NCBI GenBank assembly: GCA_001917125.1
Contig: MNTU01000025.1
Span: 1 to 22,456, forward strand
Direction: 5' to 3'
DNA length: 22,456 bases
From: Azospirillum sp. 47_25
GTDB lineage: Bacteria > Pseudomonadota > Alphaproteobacteria > RF32 > CAG-239
In this document: piece after piece, positions 13,771 to 20,813 of the stretch
Position numbering within the stretch: the first letter of the stretch is position 1
Layout of the letters: each line of letters opens with the position of its first letter
Made by a program: the position numbers and the translations under genes
The notes under the pieces: model-generated
What the model was told of the DNA's origin: nothing
What the model saw: the letters and a program-made list of their open reading frames with translations, nothing else
Database searches by the model: none

Positions 13771-15117
13771 ATGGAAGATTTGTTTGCCGGGTCGATTCCC
13801 TCCCAACTATCCGCTGCTCCGGCAGAAAAAGAATTCACAGTCAGCGAAATTTCTTTTGAAATAAAAAAATTCGTCGAATCAAATTTTAACTGCGTCCGCG
13901 TCAAAGGTGAGATTTTCGGCGGCAAACGGGCGGATTCCGGTCATTGGTACCTGTCGCTGAAAGATGAAAACGCCCTGCTTTCTGCCGTCATCTGGAAAGG
14001 AGTGGCCTCTCGTCTGACCTTCAAACCCGAAGACGGACTTGAAGTAATCGCCACCGGAAAAATCACCACTTTTGCCGGCAAATCATCTTACCAGCTGGTC
14101 ATTGACAGCCTGGAAATCGCCGGCACCGGCGCCCTGCTCAAACTGCTGGAAGAACGCAAACAAAAATTTGCCGCCGAAGGACTGTTTGACCAGGCACATA
14201 AACAAAAAATCCCTTTTCTGCCCGACACCATCGGCGTCATCACTTCGGCCAGCGGCGCCGTCATCCGTGATATTATTCATCGCGTTACCGACCGTTTTCC
14301 CAGCCATATTTTACTTTGGCCGGCACCGGTTCAGGGCGAAGGAGCCGCCGAAAAAATCGCCGCGGCCATTGAAGGAATGAACAACCTGCCGACCGACGGC
14401 CCGGTCAAACGCCCTGATGTTTTGATTGTCGCCCGCGGCGGCGGCAGTCTGGAAGACCTGTGGCCGTTCAATGAAGAAATAGTCATCCGCGCAGTCTATA
14501 ACTCCCGCATTCCGCTCATCTCCGCCGTCGGCCACGAAACTGACACCATGTTGATTGACTATGTGTCTGACCTGCGCGCTCCTACCCCTACCGGCGCTGC
14601 CGAATTTGCCGTTCCGGTCAGAGCAGAACTGCAGACCCGCATACTCACCATCCAAAGCCGTATGTTCAGCAGCATGACACACTACCTCAACGAACGGCGC
14701 AATCTGGTAACCGGCTTGGGACGCGGCATTCCCAATCTGTCGCAGATATTGCAGGAGAGCCGGCAAAAGCTTGATGATCGGATTGAGCGGCTGAACCTGT
14801 CTTTCAAAAACCTGCTGAATAACAAACTTAACCGGATTGAACGCGTCAGCCTGCGGCCTTACTACATCAAAAACATTATTGAAAGACAAAGCGAAAACCT
14901 GAAAAGCCTGTCATTGCGGCTGGATTCCGTCTCGGTGGATTCGGTTCTGGCCCGCGGTTTTGCCTGGGTTAAAACCGGCCGCGGCAAAACCGTCTATAAT
15001 CTGGAACAGGCCCGCCAGGCACCGACTTTGGAAATCAGCTTTATTGACGGAAAACTCAAAACCAAACCGATAGGAAAGAAAAATGATTTACAAGGCGATT
15101 TATTCGATTTGCTTTAG
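13771..15117 (+). CDS. xseA: Exodeoxyribonuclease VII large subunit
   Basis: Catalytic subunit of the single-strand-specific exonuclease VII. 448 residues, full length. An N-terminal OB fold (about 20-115, starting FTVSEISFEIKKFVESNFNCVRVKGEI) is followed by the catalytic core with GVITSASGA (from 155), ARGGGSLEDLWPFN (221-234) and VGHETDTMLIDYVSDLRAPTPTGAAE (His255). The remainder is a helical coiled coil. The start codon follows directly on the ftsY stop, with GGAG about nine bases upstream. No xseB small subunit is seen in the window. The last 35 bases overlap the M23 peptidase gene. Confidence 0.96.
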   Translation: MEDLFAGSIPSQLSAAPAEKEFTVSEISFEIKKFVESNFNCVRVKGEIFGGKRADSGHWYLSLKDENALLSAVIWKGVASRLTFKPEDGLEVIATGKITTFAGKSSYQLVIDSLEIAGTGALLKLLEERKQKFAAEGLFDQAHKQKIPFLPDTIGVITSASGAVIRDIIHRVTDRFPSHILLWPAPVQGEGAAEKIAAAIEGMNNLPTDGPVKRPDVLIVARGGGSLEDLWPFNEEIVIRAVYNSRIPLISAVGHETDTMLIDYVSDLRAPTPTGAAEFAVPVRAELQTRILTIQSRMFSSMTHYLNERRNLVTGLGRGIPNLSQILQESRQKLDDRIERLNLSFKNLLNNKLNRIERVSLRPYYIKNIIERQSENLKSLSLRLDSVSVDSVLARGFAWVKTGRGKTVYNLEQARQAPTLEISFIDGKLKTKPIGKKNDLQGDLFDLL

Positions 15118-15919
15118 CCTGACATTTCTGGCACCGGCCGCTGCCCAGGCCCTGACCCTCTGCGGCAAAAGTGCCCAAGGAGAAGTTTTAACGGCCTACG
15201 CTCCGGGAGCCGTCAAAGTGGAACTGAACGGGAAATCATATCCGGTTACCCCTGACGGAAAATTCATCTTTGCTTTCGGACGCGATGAAGCCTCCTCCGC
15301 CAAACTGACCGTTTCCTACAGCGACGGCAGAACGCAGGACTATTCTCTCACCGTTGCCCCCTCCCGGTGGGACATTCAAAACCTGAAAGGAGTCCAGCCG
15401 CGTAAAGTAACACCGAAACCTGCCGATCAAAAAGCAATAGACCGGGAACGTACCGATGTCCGCAAAGCACTGACCCGGCAAACCGAGAATATTTACTGGC
15501 AAAAGAAATTTATTCGCCCACTGAAAGGGCGCATCAGCGGCAATTTCGGCGGACAGCGCATTATGAACGGCAAAAAGATGAATCCTCATCAGGGAACCGA
15601 CATTGCCTGCCCGATCGGCACGCCGGTTAAAGCGGCGGCTGACGGTATCGTCACACTCGCCGGCGGCCCTTATTTTTATTCCGGCAATATGGTCGTTTTG
15701 GAACACGGACATAACCTCTCCACCATCTACGCTCATCTCGACAAAGTCAATGTCAAAGCGGGAAACAAGGTAAAGCAGGGAGATGTTATCGCCCTGTCGG
15801 GAAAAACCGGACGTGTCACCGGCCCCCACCTCCACTGGGGAGCCTCGCTCAACGGCGTCCGTTTTCGGCCGGATTCGCTGCTTGAACCGCGTGATAAAAA
15901 ATTTTGTTTTGATTTATAA
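15083..15919 (+). CDS. Secreted M23-family (LytM) peptidoglycan endopeptidase
   Basis: 278 residues. A signal peptide (MIYKAIYSICFSLTFLAPAAAQA) leads to a beta-rich N-terminal region, a basic linker and a LytM domain. The zinc ligands are all present: H169-x3-D173 in HQGTDIACPIGTPV, and H249-L-H251 in GPHLHWG. It should be able to cut peptide crosslinks in the periplasm, unlike the EnvC/NlpD-type inactive members. The start overlaps the xseA end by 35 bp with AGGAAAG upstream. Its exact substrate and partner are not evident. Confidence 0.92.
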   Translation: MIYKAIYSICFSLTFLAPAAAQALTLCGKSAQGEVLTAYAPGAVKVELNGKSYPVTPDGKFIFAFGRDEASSAKLTVSYSDGRTQDYSLTVAPSRWDIQNLKGVQPRKVTPKPADQKAIDRERTDVRKALTRQTENIYWQKKFIRPLKGRISGNFGGQRIMNGKKMNPHQGTDIACPIGTPVKAAADGIVTLAGGPYFYSGNMVVLEHGHNLSTIYAHLDKVNVKAGNKVKQGDVIALSGKTGRVTGPHLHWGASLNGVRFRPDSLLEPRDKKFCFDL

Positions 15920-15973
15920 AGCATTAACATTTATACTATAAACTGAGTCCAGTAAAAACTGAGGTTACGGGTT

Positions 15974-16393
15974 ATGGCAATAACAAACAGAATACACGAC
16001 TTGGAAATGATGACTTGCTTAATTGTCGATGATGATAAGTTCTCGAGAACATTCATCAAGAACGCCCTCTATCAAATCGGCATCAAAACCATAAAAGAAG
16101 CAACAACGGCCAAAGAAGCCATTGAGCTGCTGAACAGCTACAAAATTGACATTATCCTGCTTGACCAGCAGATGCCGGACAAAAGCGGCATTGAACTGGT
16201 GCAGGAATTCCGGCAGCACCCGGCCAGCGAAGTCAACAGCATCCCCATCATTATGATTACCGTTGACACCAAGGAAAAAACCGTTCTGGATGCCAAAAAC
16301 CTCGGCATCAGGGAATATCTGGTCAAACCGATTTCGCCGATTGCCCTGAAAAAAAGAATTTGCAACGTTTTCGGAATTAAAGAAAGAGTATAA
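15974..16393 (+). CDS. Single-domain response regulator (receiver domain)
   Basis: 139 residues, a lone REC domain. Acidic pocket D19-D21 (LIVDDDKF), phosphoacceptor Asp64 (ILLDQQMPDKSG), a threonine in IIMITVD and the conserved lysine in YLVKPIS. There is no output domain, so it would work by protein contact (CheY/DivK style) or as a phosphorelay intermediate. About 13 residues precede the domain. GAGG sits nine bases before the start. uppP starts 2 bp after its stop, so the two are probably translated together; no histidine kinase is nearby. Confidence 0.9.
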   Translation: MAITNRIHDLEMMTCLIVDDDKFSRTFIKNALYQIGIKTIKEATTAKEAIELLNSYKIDIILLDQQMPDKSGIELVQEFRQHPASEVNSIPIIMITVDTKEKTVLDAKNLGIREYLVKPISPIALKKRICNVFGIKERV

Positions 16394-16395
16394 AC

Positions 16396-17220
16396 GTGAC
16401 TGATTTGCACTTAATGTTATTGTCCGCCCTGCAAGGGCTGACAGAGTTTTTGCCTGTGAGTTCCTCCGGCCACCTGATTTTGTTTTCCAAGTTCACAACT
16501 TTTCCCGACCAGGGATTGGCCTTTGATGTTGCCGTTCATGTCGGATCAATCATCGCCGTTATGATTTATTTTTCCGAAACCATTTGGGAAATGCTTAAGG
16601 GCGTTGCCAAAACCTATTTTATCCCTAACTTTAAAAACCCCGGCAGCAAATTGGCCTGGCTGATTGTTATCGGAACGATTCCTGCCGTTATCGCCGGATT
16701 GTTTCTGGTTGAAAACGGCACGGACGAACTGCGCAGCGCCCGTCTCATCGGCTGGACGATGCTCAGCTTCGGCATTGTGCTTTTCATTGCCGACAAAATC
16801 GGTATGACCATCCGTAAAATCGAACATCTGACGGCGCTTGATGCCGTTTTAATCGGCTTGGCCCAGTGCCTGGCGCTTATTCCCGGCACCAGCCGCTCCG
16901 GCATAACCATCACGATGGGACGTTTCCTCGGGTTAGAACGCCGGGAAGCTGCCAAATTTGCCATGCTGCTGTCAATCCCCACAATTGCCGGCGCCGGCGC
17001 CTTAGTCGGCTGGGAACTCTACCAGCAAGGCAATATGGCTGAAATAATCTACGCCATGGACGGAATAACCTATTCTTTCATCGCCTCCGTATTGGCCATT
17101 TATATCATCATGTGGTGGCTGAAAAAGTCAACTTTTCTGCCGTTTGTCATCTACCGCTTATGCCTCGGCAGCTACCTGCTGTTAGATTCTTATGGATATC
17201 TTGATAATTTTTTGAAATAA
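16396..17220 (+). CDS. uppP: Undecaprenyl-diphosphatase UppP (BacA family)
   Basis: Membrane phosphatase that recycles undecaprenyl pyrophosphate to the lipid carrier used for peptidoglycan and other surface polymers. 274 residues, multi-pass. Both signature regions are present: QGLTEFLPVSSSGH (13-26) and PGTSRSGITI (with G164-T-S-R167-S-G). The start is GTG, two bases after the receiver-domain gene, with a weak AAGAG-type site, which suggests coupling. tRNA-Leu follows 49 bp later. Confidence 0.96.
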   Translation: MTDLHLMLLSALQGLTEFLPVSSSGHLILFSKFTTFPDQGLAFDVAVHVGSIIAVMIYFSETIWEMLKGVAKTYFIPNFKNPGSKLAWLIVIGTIPAVIAGLFLVENGTDELRSARLIGWTMLSFGIVLFIADKIGMTIRKIEHLTALDAVLIGLAQCLALIPGTSRSGITITMGRFLGLERREAAKFAMLLSIPTIAGAGALVGWELYQQGNMAEIIYAMDGITYSFIASVLAIYIIMWWLKKSTFLPFVIYRLCLGSYLLLDSYGYLDNFLK

Positions 17221-17269
17221 ATGCTTGCAATTTATTTTGAAGTGAGATAAAAGAATATCCGTTATCGAA

Positions 17270-17355
17270 GCCCTGGTGGCGAAATTGGTAGACGCGCATG
17301 CTTCAGGTGCATGTTGCCTCAGGCAGTGGAAGTTCGAGTCTTCTCCAGGGCACCA
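17270..17355 (+). tRNA. tRNA-Leu (anticodon CAG)
   Basis: 86 nt with encoded CCA. Acceptor GCCCTGG/CCAGGGC, D loop AAATTGGTAGAC, anticodon arm CATGC-TTCAGGT-GCATG (anticodon CAG, reads CUG), a long type-II variable arm (TGCC-TCA-GGCA) and T arm GGAAG-TTCGAGT-CTTCT. The 3' end is A + CCA. Confidence 0.97.
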
Positions 17356-17362
17356 TAAAAAG

Positions 17363-17388
17363 ACCTCCTTTACGGAGGTTTTTTTTTT
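17363..17388 (+). terminator. Intrinsic terminator of tRNA-Leu
   Basis: ACCTCC, loop TTTAC, GGAGGT and a T10 tract. Confidence 0.92.
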
Positions 17389-17461
17389 ATGGTGAATCAA
17401 CATTGTTGTGAGCCCGAGACGGCTAACCGCAACGGCTGCCTGCAATATTTTGGGCCGAAAC

Positions 17462-17518
17462 GAGGTTAGTTTTGCGGCACACGCAAAACTCATACAGATA
17501 AATATTTTCGCTAACCTC
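17462..17518. other. Nested inverted repeat in the tRNA-Leu / DUF465 gap
   Basis: GAGGTTA (17462-17468) pairs with TAACCTC (17512-17518). Inside lies GTTTTGC-GGCACAC-GCAAAAC (17469-17489). CTAACC also occurs at 17424-17429, so GGTTAG has two possible partners. The gap 17389-17588 holds no gene; this fold sits after the tRNA terminator and before the promoter at 17530, so it belongs to neither transcript as I read them. Small RNA, processing site or remnant: undecided. Confidence 0.4.
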
Positions 17519-17529
17519 CTTTAAACTGC

Positions 17530-17558
17530 TGGAAAAATAATTAATCCTATATTATAAT
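17530..17558 (+). promoter_or_regulatory. Candidate promoter of the DUF465 gene
   Basis: A perfect TATAAT (17553-17558) with a weak TGGAAA (17530-17535) 17 bases upstream, about 30 bases before the start codon. Confidence 0.5.
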
Positions 17559-17588
17559 AAACTATATCCATCACATAAGGAGGGTCTC

Positions 17589-17762
17589 ATGGAGACAAAC
17601 ACCACCGTTGAAAACCTTCGTGCCGAGCATGCGCGTCTAGACGCCATAATCCGCGAAGAAGAGAGCCACATCTGGAAAAATCTGATCAGAATAGAAGAGT
17701 TAAAACGGGAGAAACTCCGTAAAAAAGATGAGATACTGCGCCACTCTTTGCAGAATCAATAA
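17589..17762 (+). CDS. YdcH/DUF465 family small coiled protein
   Basis: 57 residues: METNTTVENLRAEHARLD followed by AIIREEESHIW and LKREKLRKKDEI. The pattern LRAEHARLD..I..EE...(8-10)..I..LKREKLxxKDEI is that of DUF465 (YdcH), short two-helix proteins abundant in Alphaproteobacteria and of unknown role. The AAGGAGGG ribosome binding site is strong, four to five bases before ATG. The start codon is the loop of a small GTCTC-ATG-GAGAC dyad (17584-17596). It has its own promoter and hairpin terminator, so it is a monocistronic unit. Confidence 0.88.
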   Translation: METNTTVENLRAEHARLDAIIREEESHIWKNLIRIEELKREKLRKKDEILRHSLQNQ

Positions 17763-17775
17763 AATTTCTTTCTCC

Positions 17776-17815
17776 TTAACGGCTTCTCCGGTATCTTCCG
17801 GGAAGCCGTTAATTT
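17776..17815 (+). terminator. Hairpin terminator after the DUF465 gene
   Basis: TTAACGGCTTC (17776-17786) pairs with GAAGCCGTTAA (17802-17812), topped by CCGG/CCGG. The following TTTCC is a short T tract. Confidence 0.65.
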
Positions 17816-17888
17816 CCTGAGCGTTTACCAAAAACTAACTTCTGCCGTGCTAAATTCGGAACAAACACAATAATTCGGGGATTTAACC

Positions 17889-18275
17889 ATGATTAAATTA
17901 ATAACCGCAATTTTCTTAGCCTTAGGGGTCATAACTTCGGAAAGCTTTGCCGGCGTGCGTTCAATCGTCAGCGATTCCAGCAACTCCGACGTAGCCGTAT
18001 CCGGCAACAGCAACGGAAACGACTACACTTACGAAGAGCCGAGTTATGATCTTGATCCCGCCGTACAATGTCAGAATTCCGGTTTTGCCCGCCGCGGCTG
18101 TCCGTCCGGATACCGCCCGATCGGCGAATGCCCTTATGACAGCAGCTATTATGCTGGGTGTTGCCTGGCCAAATATCAATATCTGGCCGAAGACTGCATC
18201 GCCGCCCACATGAAACCCAGCGCCGACAATTGCATGGGATATTATGCCTGTGAACAAATAGAAACCCCTCAATAG
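17889..18275 (+). CDS. Secreted eight-cysteine module protein, family undescribed to me
   Basis: 128 residues. Signal peptide with likely cleavage after SESFA (about residue 21), a Ser/Asn-rich linker, then a compact module with eight cysteines at 61, 71, 81, 91, 92, 103, 115 and 121, i.e. C-x9-C-x9-C-x9-CC-x10-C-x11-C-x5-C. The module is rich in Tyr/Gly (SGFARRGC, SGYRPIGECPYDSSYYAGCC, AKYQYLAEDC). Its spacing repeats almost exactly in the protein at 18844-19785 (residues 101-160), where a DP...Q element also precedes the first cysteine. Eight cysteines in an exported protein suggest four disulfides. It is convergent with the 18324 gene. No enzymatic motif is seen; a surface or adhesive role is only a guess. 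Confidence 0.8.
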   Translation: MIKLITAIFLALGVITSESFAGVRSIVSDSSNSDVAVSGNSNGNDYTYEEPSYDLDPAVQCQNSGFARRGCPSGYRPIGECPYDSSYYAGCCLAKYQYLAEDCIAAHMKPSADNCMGYYACEQIETPQ

Positions 18276-18302
18276 AATGAAAATCATCCTTAAATTGAGG
18301 GG
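18265..18302. terminator. Shared weak bidirectional terminator between convergent genes
   Basis: CCCCTCAAT (18265-18273) pairs with ATTGAGGGG (18294-18302) over a 20-nt loop. The stop codon of the + gene begins at its edge. On - it is followed by TTTCTATTT, on + by no real T tract. Confidence 0.45.
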
Positions 18303-18323
18303 CTGTCATATTAAATTATCTTT

Positions 18324-18827
18324 CTAATATCCCTTACACGGCATAAAATAAATTTTTTGAACAGTACTTCCCTGCACAACATCCCCTCCTTTAACAAAAA
18401 ACAGAGGAGTATAGTGATCGCCATATTCATAATCCGTGCCATTGAGTGTTAACCTGGAAACAGGTTCTCCTGTATCTGCATTTGTTCCTCCGCTAACATA
18501 AACCCAACCGCAAGATGACGTATTCTCATCACGCCCAATTGTAATCGGATCTCTTGCGTGACTTCCTATTCCACGATTCAAACGCTTTCTTCTTGTATAA
18601 TCCGGCCCCATTTTATTAATGACATCATTCGCCGTCACACAATTATACCTATTGTCAAAAGGACATTTAAGAGCCGTTCCGATACATTCCGATGTAGAAG
18701 TCAAATTATACCCTAAACTTTCACAAGAGGGAGATTGAGCACAAGACTGAGCTTGAACACTCGCTGAGGAGAAAGCTATCAATAAAGATAACATCGCTCC
18801 TGCAATTTTCACACCATTCTTTTTCAT
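18324..18827 (-). CDS. Secreted Cys-rich protein of the SLGY type (paralogue A)
   Basis: 167 residues with a signal peptide ending near SVQA. The mature N-terminus has five cysteines (29, 35, 48, 55, 63) in SPSCESLGYNLTST and ALKCPFDNRYNCV, a pattern shared with the protein at 21945-22415. A basic stretch (TRRKRLNRG, 78-86) follows, then a beta-rich C-terminal region with LTLNG and PLFFVKGGDVV, ending IYFMPCKGY. Two further cysteines are at 106 and 164. AAAGGAG lies eight bases before the start. It lies 16 bp after the 18844 gene on the same strand, so the two are probably one operon. I know of no named family or function. Confidence 0.8.
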   Translation of the reverse strand: MKKNGVKIAGAMLSLLIAFSSASVQAQSCAQSPSCESLGYNLTSTSECIGTALKCPFDNRYNCVTANDVINKMGPDYTRRKRLNRGIGSHARDPITIGRDENTSSCGWVYVSGGTNADTGEPVSRLTLNGTDYEYGDHYTPLFFVKGGDVVQGSTVQKIYFMPCKGY

Positions 18828-18843
18828 TTTCTTTCTCCTTTTG

Positions 18844-19785
18844 TTATTTAACCCAACATCTTAAAGCGCCATTGCACCAATAATTATCCAAATCTTTATA
18901 ACCGGTAGCACAGCCGATGGTGCAATATTTCTGTGAACAGTCTTCATACTCACAAATATTCCCCACCGGACAGCTGTCCAGTTTGCATTTGTTTTCACAG
19001 GTCTTGCAATTATTGTAATACTTGACGCCGTTCATCTGACAATAGTCGCTCGGCGTAACCGGCCCGAGTTCCGTACAGGTCTGATTATAACCCGGCTTGC
19101 ATTCGCAGGCGGTGTATTTGGTCGTACCGTTATAGGTACAGCCGGTTCCCCGCCCCTGTTGGTTTTGCCCGGTACAGGTCTCGGTATAATTGGACGGACA
19201 GACACATTCCGAATAGTATTTTTTACCGTCTTCGGTACAGGCATCTCCGGAAACGACCTGCGGTGACGCACAGCTTTCGACCGGATAAAGCGTACGGTTG
19301 CAGATACAGCGATATTTGCCGCCGCAGCCGTCTGAACTTAATTCATTCGGATATGAACAACTGTCTGCCGTATATTTATACTTATCGGCGCAGCATTGTT
19401 TGAAATAGGCATTGCTATAACGGCAAAAATCAAATTTCCAGTACCCCGCGGCACAAGAGGTCTGGGCATATCCCATACTCTTACAAATCTGGTCATAAGG
19501 GTCAACAAATTCAACATTGCCGAAGTCAAGTTGCTTATCTCCGGTAATAAAAGTAACGTTTGCAAGTTTGGGGAAATTTTTAACAGAAACAGACCCCGCA
19601 TCAGGCAGTTCCAGAGACAGGGTCTGAGGCCCGAATTCAAAGCGGTTTTGGTTCTTTTCTATGAGGGTGGCGTCGGGATTATTTGACAATCCGCCTGTTT
19701 GGTTGTTGTTGACAGAAGCCCGTGCCATGGTTGATGAATATACGACCATACCGGCACAGAAAATTATTGTCCTAATAATCCTCAT
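18844..19785 (-). CDS. Large secreted cysteine-rich repeat protein
   Basis: 313 residues with 29 cysteines after the signal peptide (about 1-23, ending ARA). A beta-rich N-terminal region (about 45-95) leads to an eight-cysteine module at 101-160 (C-x9-C-x9-C-x9-CC-x10-C-x10-C-x5-C), matching the 17889 protein almost position for position. Then come three repeats of about 33 residues of form C-x10/11-C-x1/2-C-x3-7-C (from 183, 216 and 249; for example GTGCTYNGTTKYTACEC). A cysteine-dense tail ends WCNGALRCWVK. It resembles EGF-like repeat proteins in style only. GAGG lies seven bases before ATG. First gene of a two-gene unit with 18324-18827. Likely disulfide-stabilised and surface exposed; function unknown. 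Confidence 0.82.
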   Translation of the reverse strand: MRIIRTIIFCAGMVVYSSTMARASVNNNQTGGLSNNPDATLIEKNQNRFEFGPQTLSLELPDAGSVSVKNFPKLANVTFITGDKQLDFGNVEFVDPYDQICKSMGYAQTSCAAGYWKFDFCRYSNAYFKQCCADKYKYTADSCSYPNELSSDGCGGKYRCICNRTLYPVESCASPQVVSGDACTEDGKKYYSECVCPSNYTETCTGQNQQGRGTGCTYNGTTKYTACECKPGYNQTCTELGPVTPSDYCQMNGVKYYNNCKTCENKCKLDSCPVGNICEYEDCSQKYCTIGCATGYKDLDNYWCNGALRCWVK

Positions 19786-19824
19786 AGTACACCTCGCAGA
19801 TATAACTGAATCAAGCCTGTTTTT

Positions 19825-19853
19825 AAGGTATCATACTTGGCAGTAATTGTCAA
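19825..19853 (-). promoter_or_regulatory. Candidate promoter of the Cys-rich operon
   Basis: On the minus strand TTGACA (19853-19848) and, 17 bases on, TACCTT (19830-19825), about 40 bases before the start at 19785. The rest of the gap to the rpsU terminator (19854-20030) shows no credible gene. Confidence 0.4.
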
Positions 19854-20030
19854 ATAATTCTTAACCTCACCAGTTTTTTTGGCTATTCCTTCTACGCGAT
19901 ACTGCTTAGATTTAATAATGATCAGCTGGTTTTCAAATAATTGCATTCGAGAAGACTGGCAGTCATATCAAAAACCTGAACAACATAGCAACCGGCAAAA
20001 CGCTCCTGATAAACCGCACTAAAAGCATAA

Positions 20031-20061
20031 AAAAAAGAGACTAATTTATTAGTCTCTTTTT
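20031..20061. terminator. Bidirectional terminator after rpsU
   Basis: A6, GAGACTAA, loop TTTA, TTAGTCTC and T5. On the minus strand it closes rpsU, whose stop codon lies about 20 bases upstream of the stem. Confidence 0.88.
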
Positions 20062-20079
20062 GTTTTTGCAAAAGATTCT

Positions 20080-20286
20080 TTAGAATCCTTCAGTATCTAA
20101 GCGCTTCCGCAGCTGTTTGCGAGCACGTCTGACAGCTTCTGCCTGACGGCGGGCTTTTTTCTCTGAATTCTTTTCGTGACAACGTCTTAATTTCATTTCA
20201 CGGAAAATGCCTTCACGCTGCATTTTCTTTTTCAGAACTTTCAAAGACTGAGCTACATCATTACCGATAACAGTAACTTGAACCAC
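20080..20286 (-). CDS. rpsU: 30S ribosomal protein bS21
   Basis: 68 residues, very basic: [36 protein letters not shown] and a Lys/Arg-rich tail, all typical of bS21, which sits on the 30S platform near the anti-Shine-Dalgarno end of 16S rRNA. The start is GTG with AAGGGG upstream. Monocistronic, with its own terminator. Confidence 0.96.
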   Translation of the reverse strand: MVQVTVIGNDVAQSLKVLKKKMQREGIFREMKLRRCHEKNSEKKARRQAEAVRRARKQLRKRLDTEGF

Positions 20287-20454
20287 TTAAATCACCCCTT
20301 TTCAATTTATCTAGAAGGTTATTACACGAATACAGCCAGCTTTGTAACATAAGTTTCGGCAATTGGCAAGCAATTTCTCATCAAGCCCGTTATCGCCCAA
20401 AACGCCCAGCCCGTATAAACAAACCTGCACGGAACAGCCGCCGGCTCGCTTCTT

Positions 20455-20667
20455 TTAAGCAATAATGTTAGGCATAATCCGGGCTTCAACTTTTTCAATT
20501 TTCTTTTTAACGCCGGTGCGCAAAGAATTCAGTTGCTTTGCCTGGAAAAAATCGATAGTTTTATTACGGGTTACCAAATGGCGGATATCTGAGCAGACCC
20601 TGCGTTCTTCGAGTTTTAACTCGCAAAGTTGATGCTGAAGTTTGCTCAAATTGTCATTGTTTAGCAT
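20455..20667 (-). CDS. YdcH/DUF465-like small protein
   Basis: 70 residues, mostly helical and basic. LSKLQHQLCELKLEERRV, then DFFQAKQLNSLRTGVKKKIEKVEARIMPNIIA. The spacing and the ending (basic helix, then I-P-x-I-I-A) are those of alphaproteobacterial DUF465 proteins, although the usual H-x-x-L-D and LKKRKLxLKD cores are altered (QHQL, LRTGVKKKI). It is therefore a diverged relative of the 17589 protein. AAAGGG lies ten bases before the start. Divergent from pfkA. Confidence 0.75.
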   Translation of the reverse strand: MLNNDNLSKLQHQLCELKLEERRVCSDIRHLVTRNKTIDFFQAKQLNSLRTGVKKKIEKVEARIMPNIIA

Positions 20668-20742
20668 AGGCAGAACCCTTTATAAAATGAAAAAACAAAA
20701 AAAACGATGATAAAAAAATTTTTTACTGGAAACTATTCCTTA

Positions 20743-20769
20743 AAATTTGTATTAGTATACAACAAATTT
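20743..20769. promoter_or_regulatory. Dyad upstream of pfkA, possible operator
   Basis: AAATTTGT (20743-20750) and ACAAATTT (20762-20769) form an inverted repeat with an 11-base spacer, 45 bases before the pfkA start and in the region shared with the divergent DUF465-like gene. The size fits a dimeric regulator; AT-rich sequence makes chance occurrence plausible. Confidence 0.35.
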
Positions 20770-20813
20770 GAAAAAAAAGCAATACTTATCTAAAAACATT
20801 TAGGAGTTTTTCA

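Noticed and set aside
17182..17493. 103-residue minus-strand frame across tRNA-Leu
   Set aside because: It is the antisense of the tRNA and its terminator; such frames are a known annotation artefact.
19926..20030. 34-residue + strand frame before the rpsU terminator (MISWFSNNCIRE...)
   Set aside because: No ribosome binding site or promoter, and no recognisable sequence.
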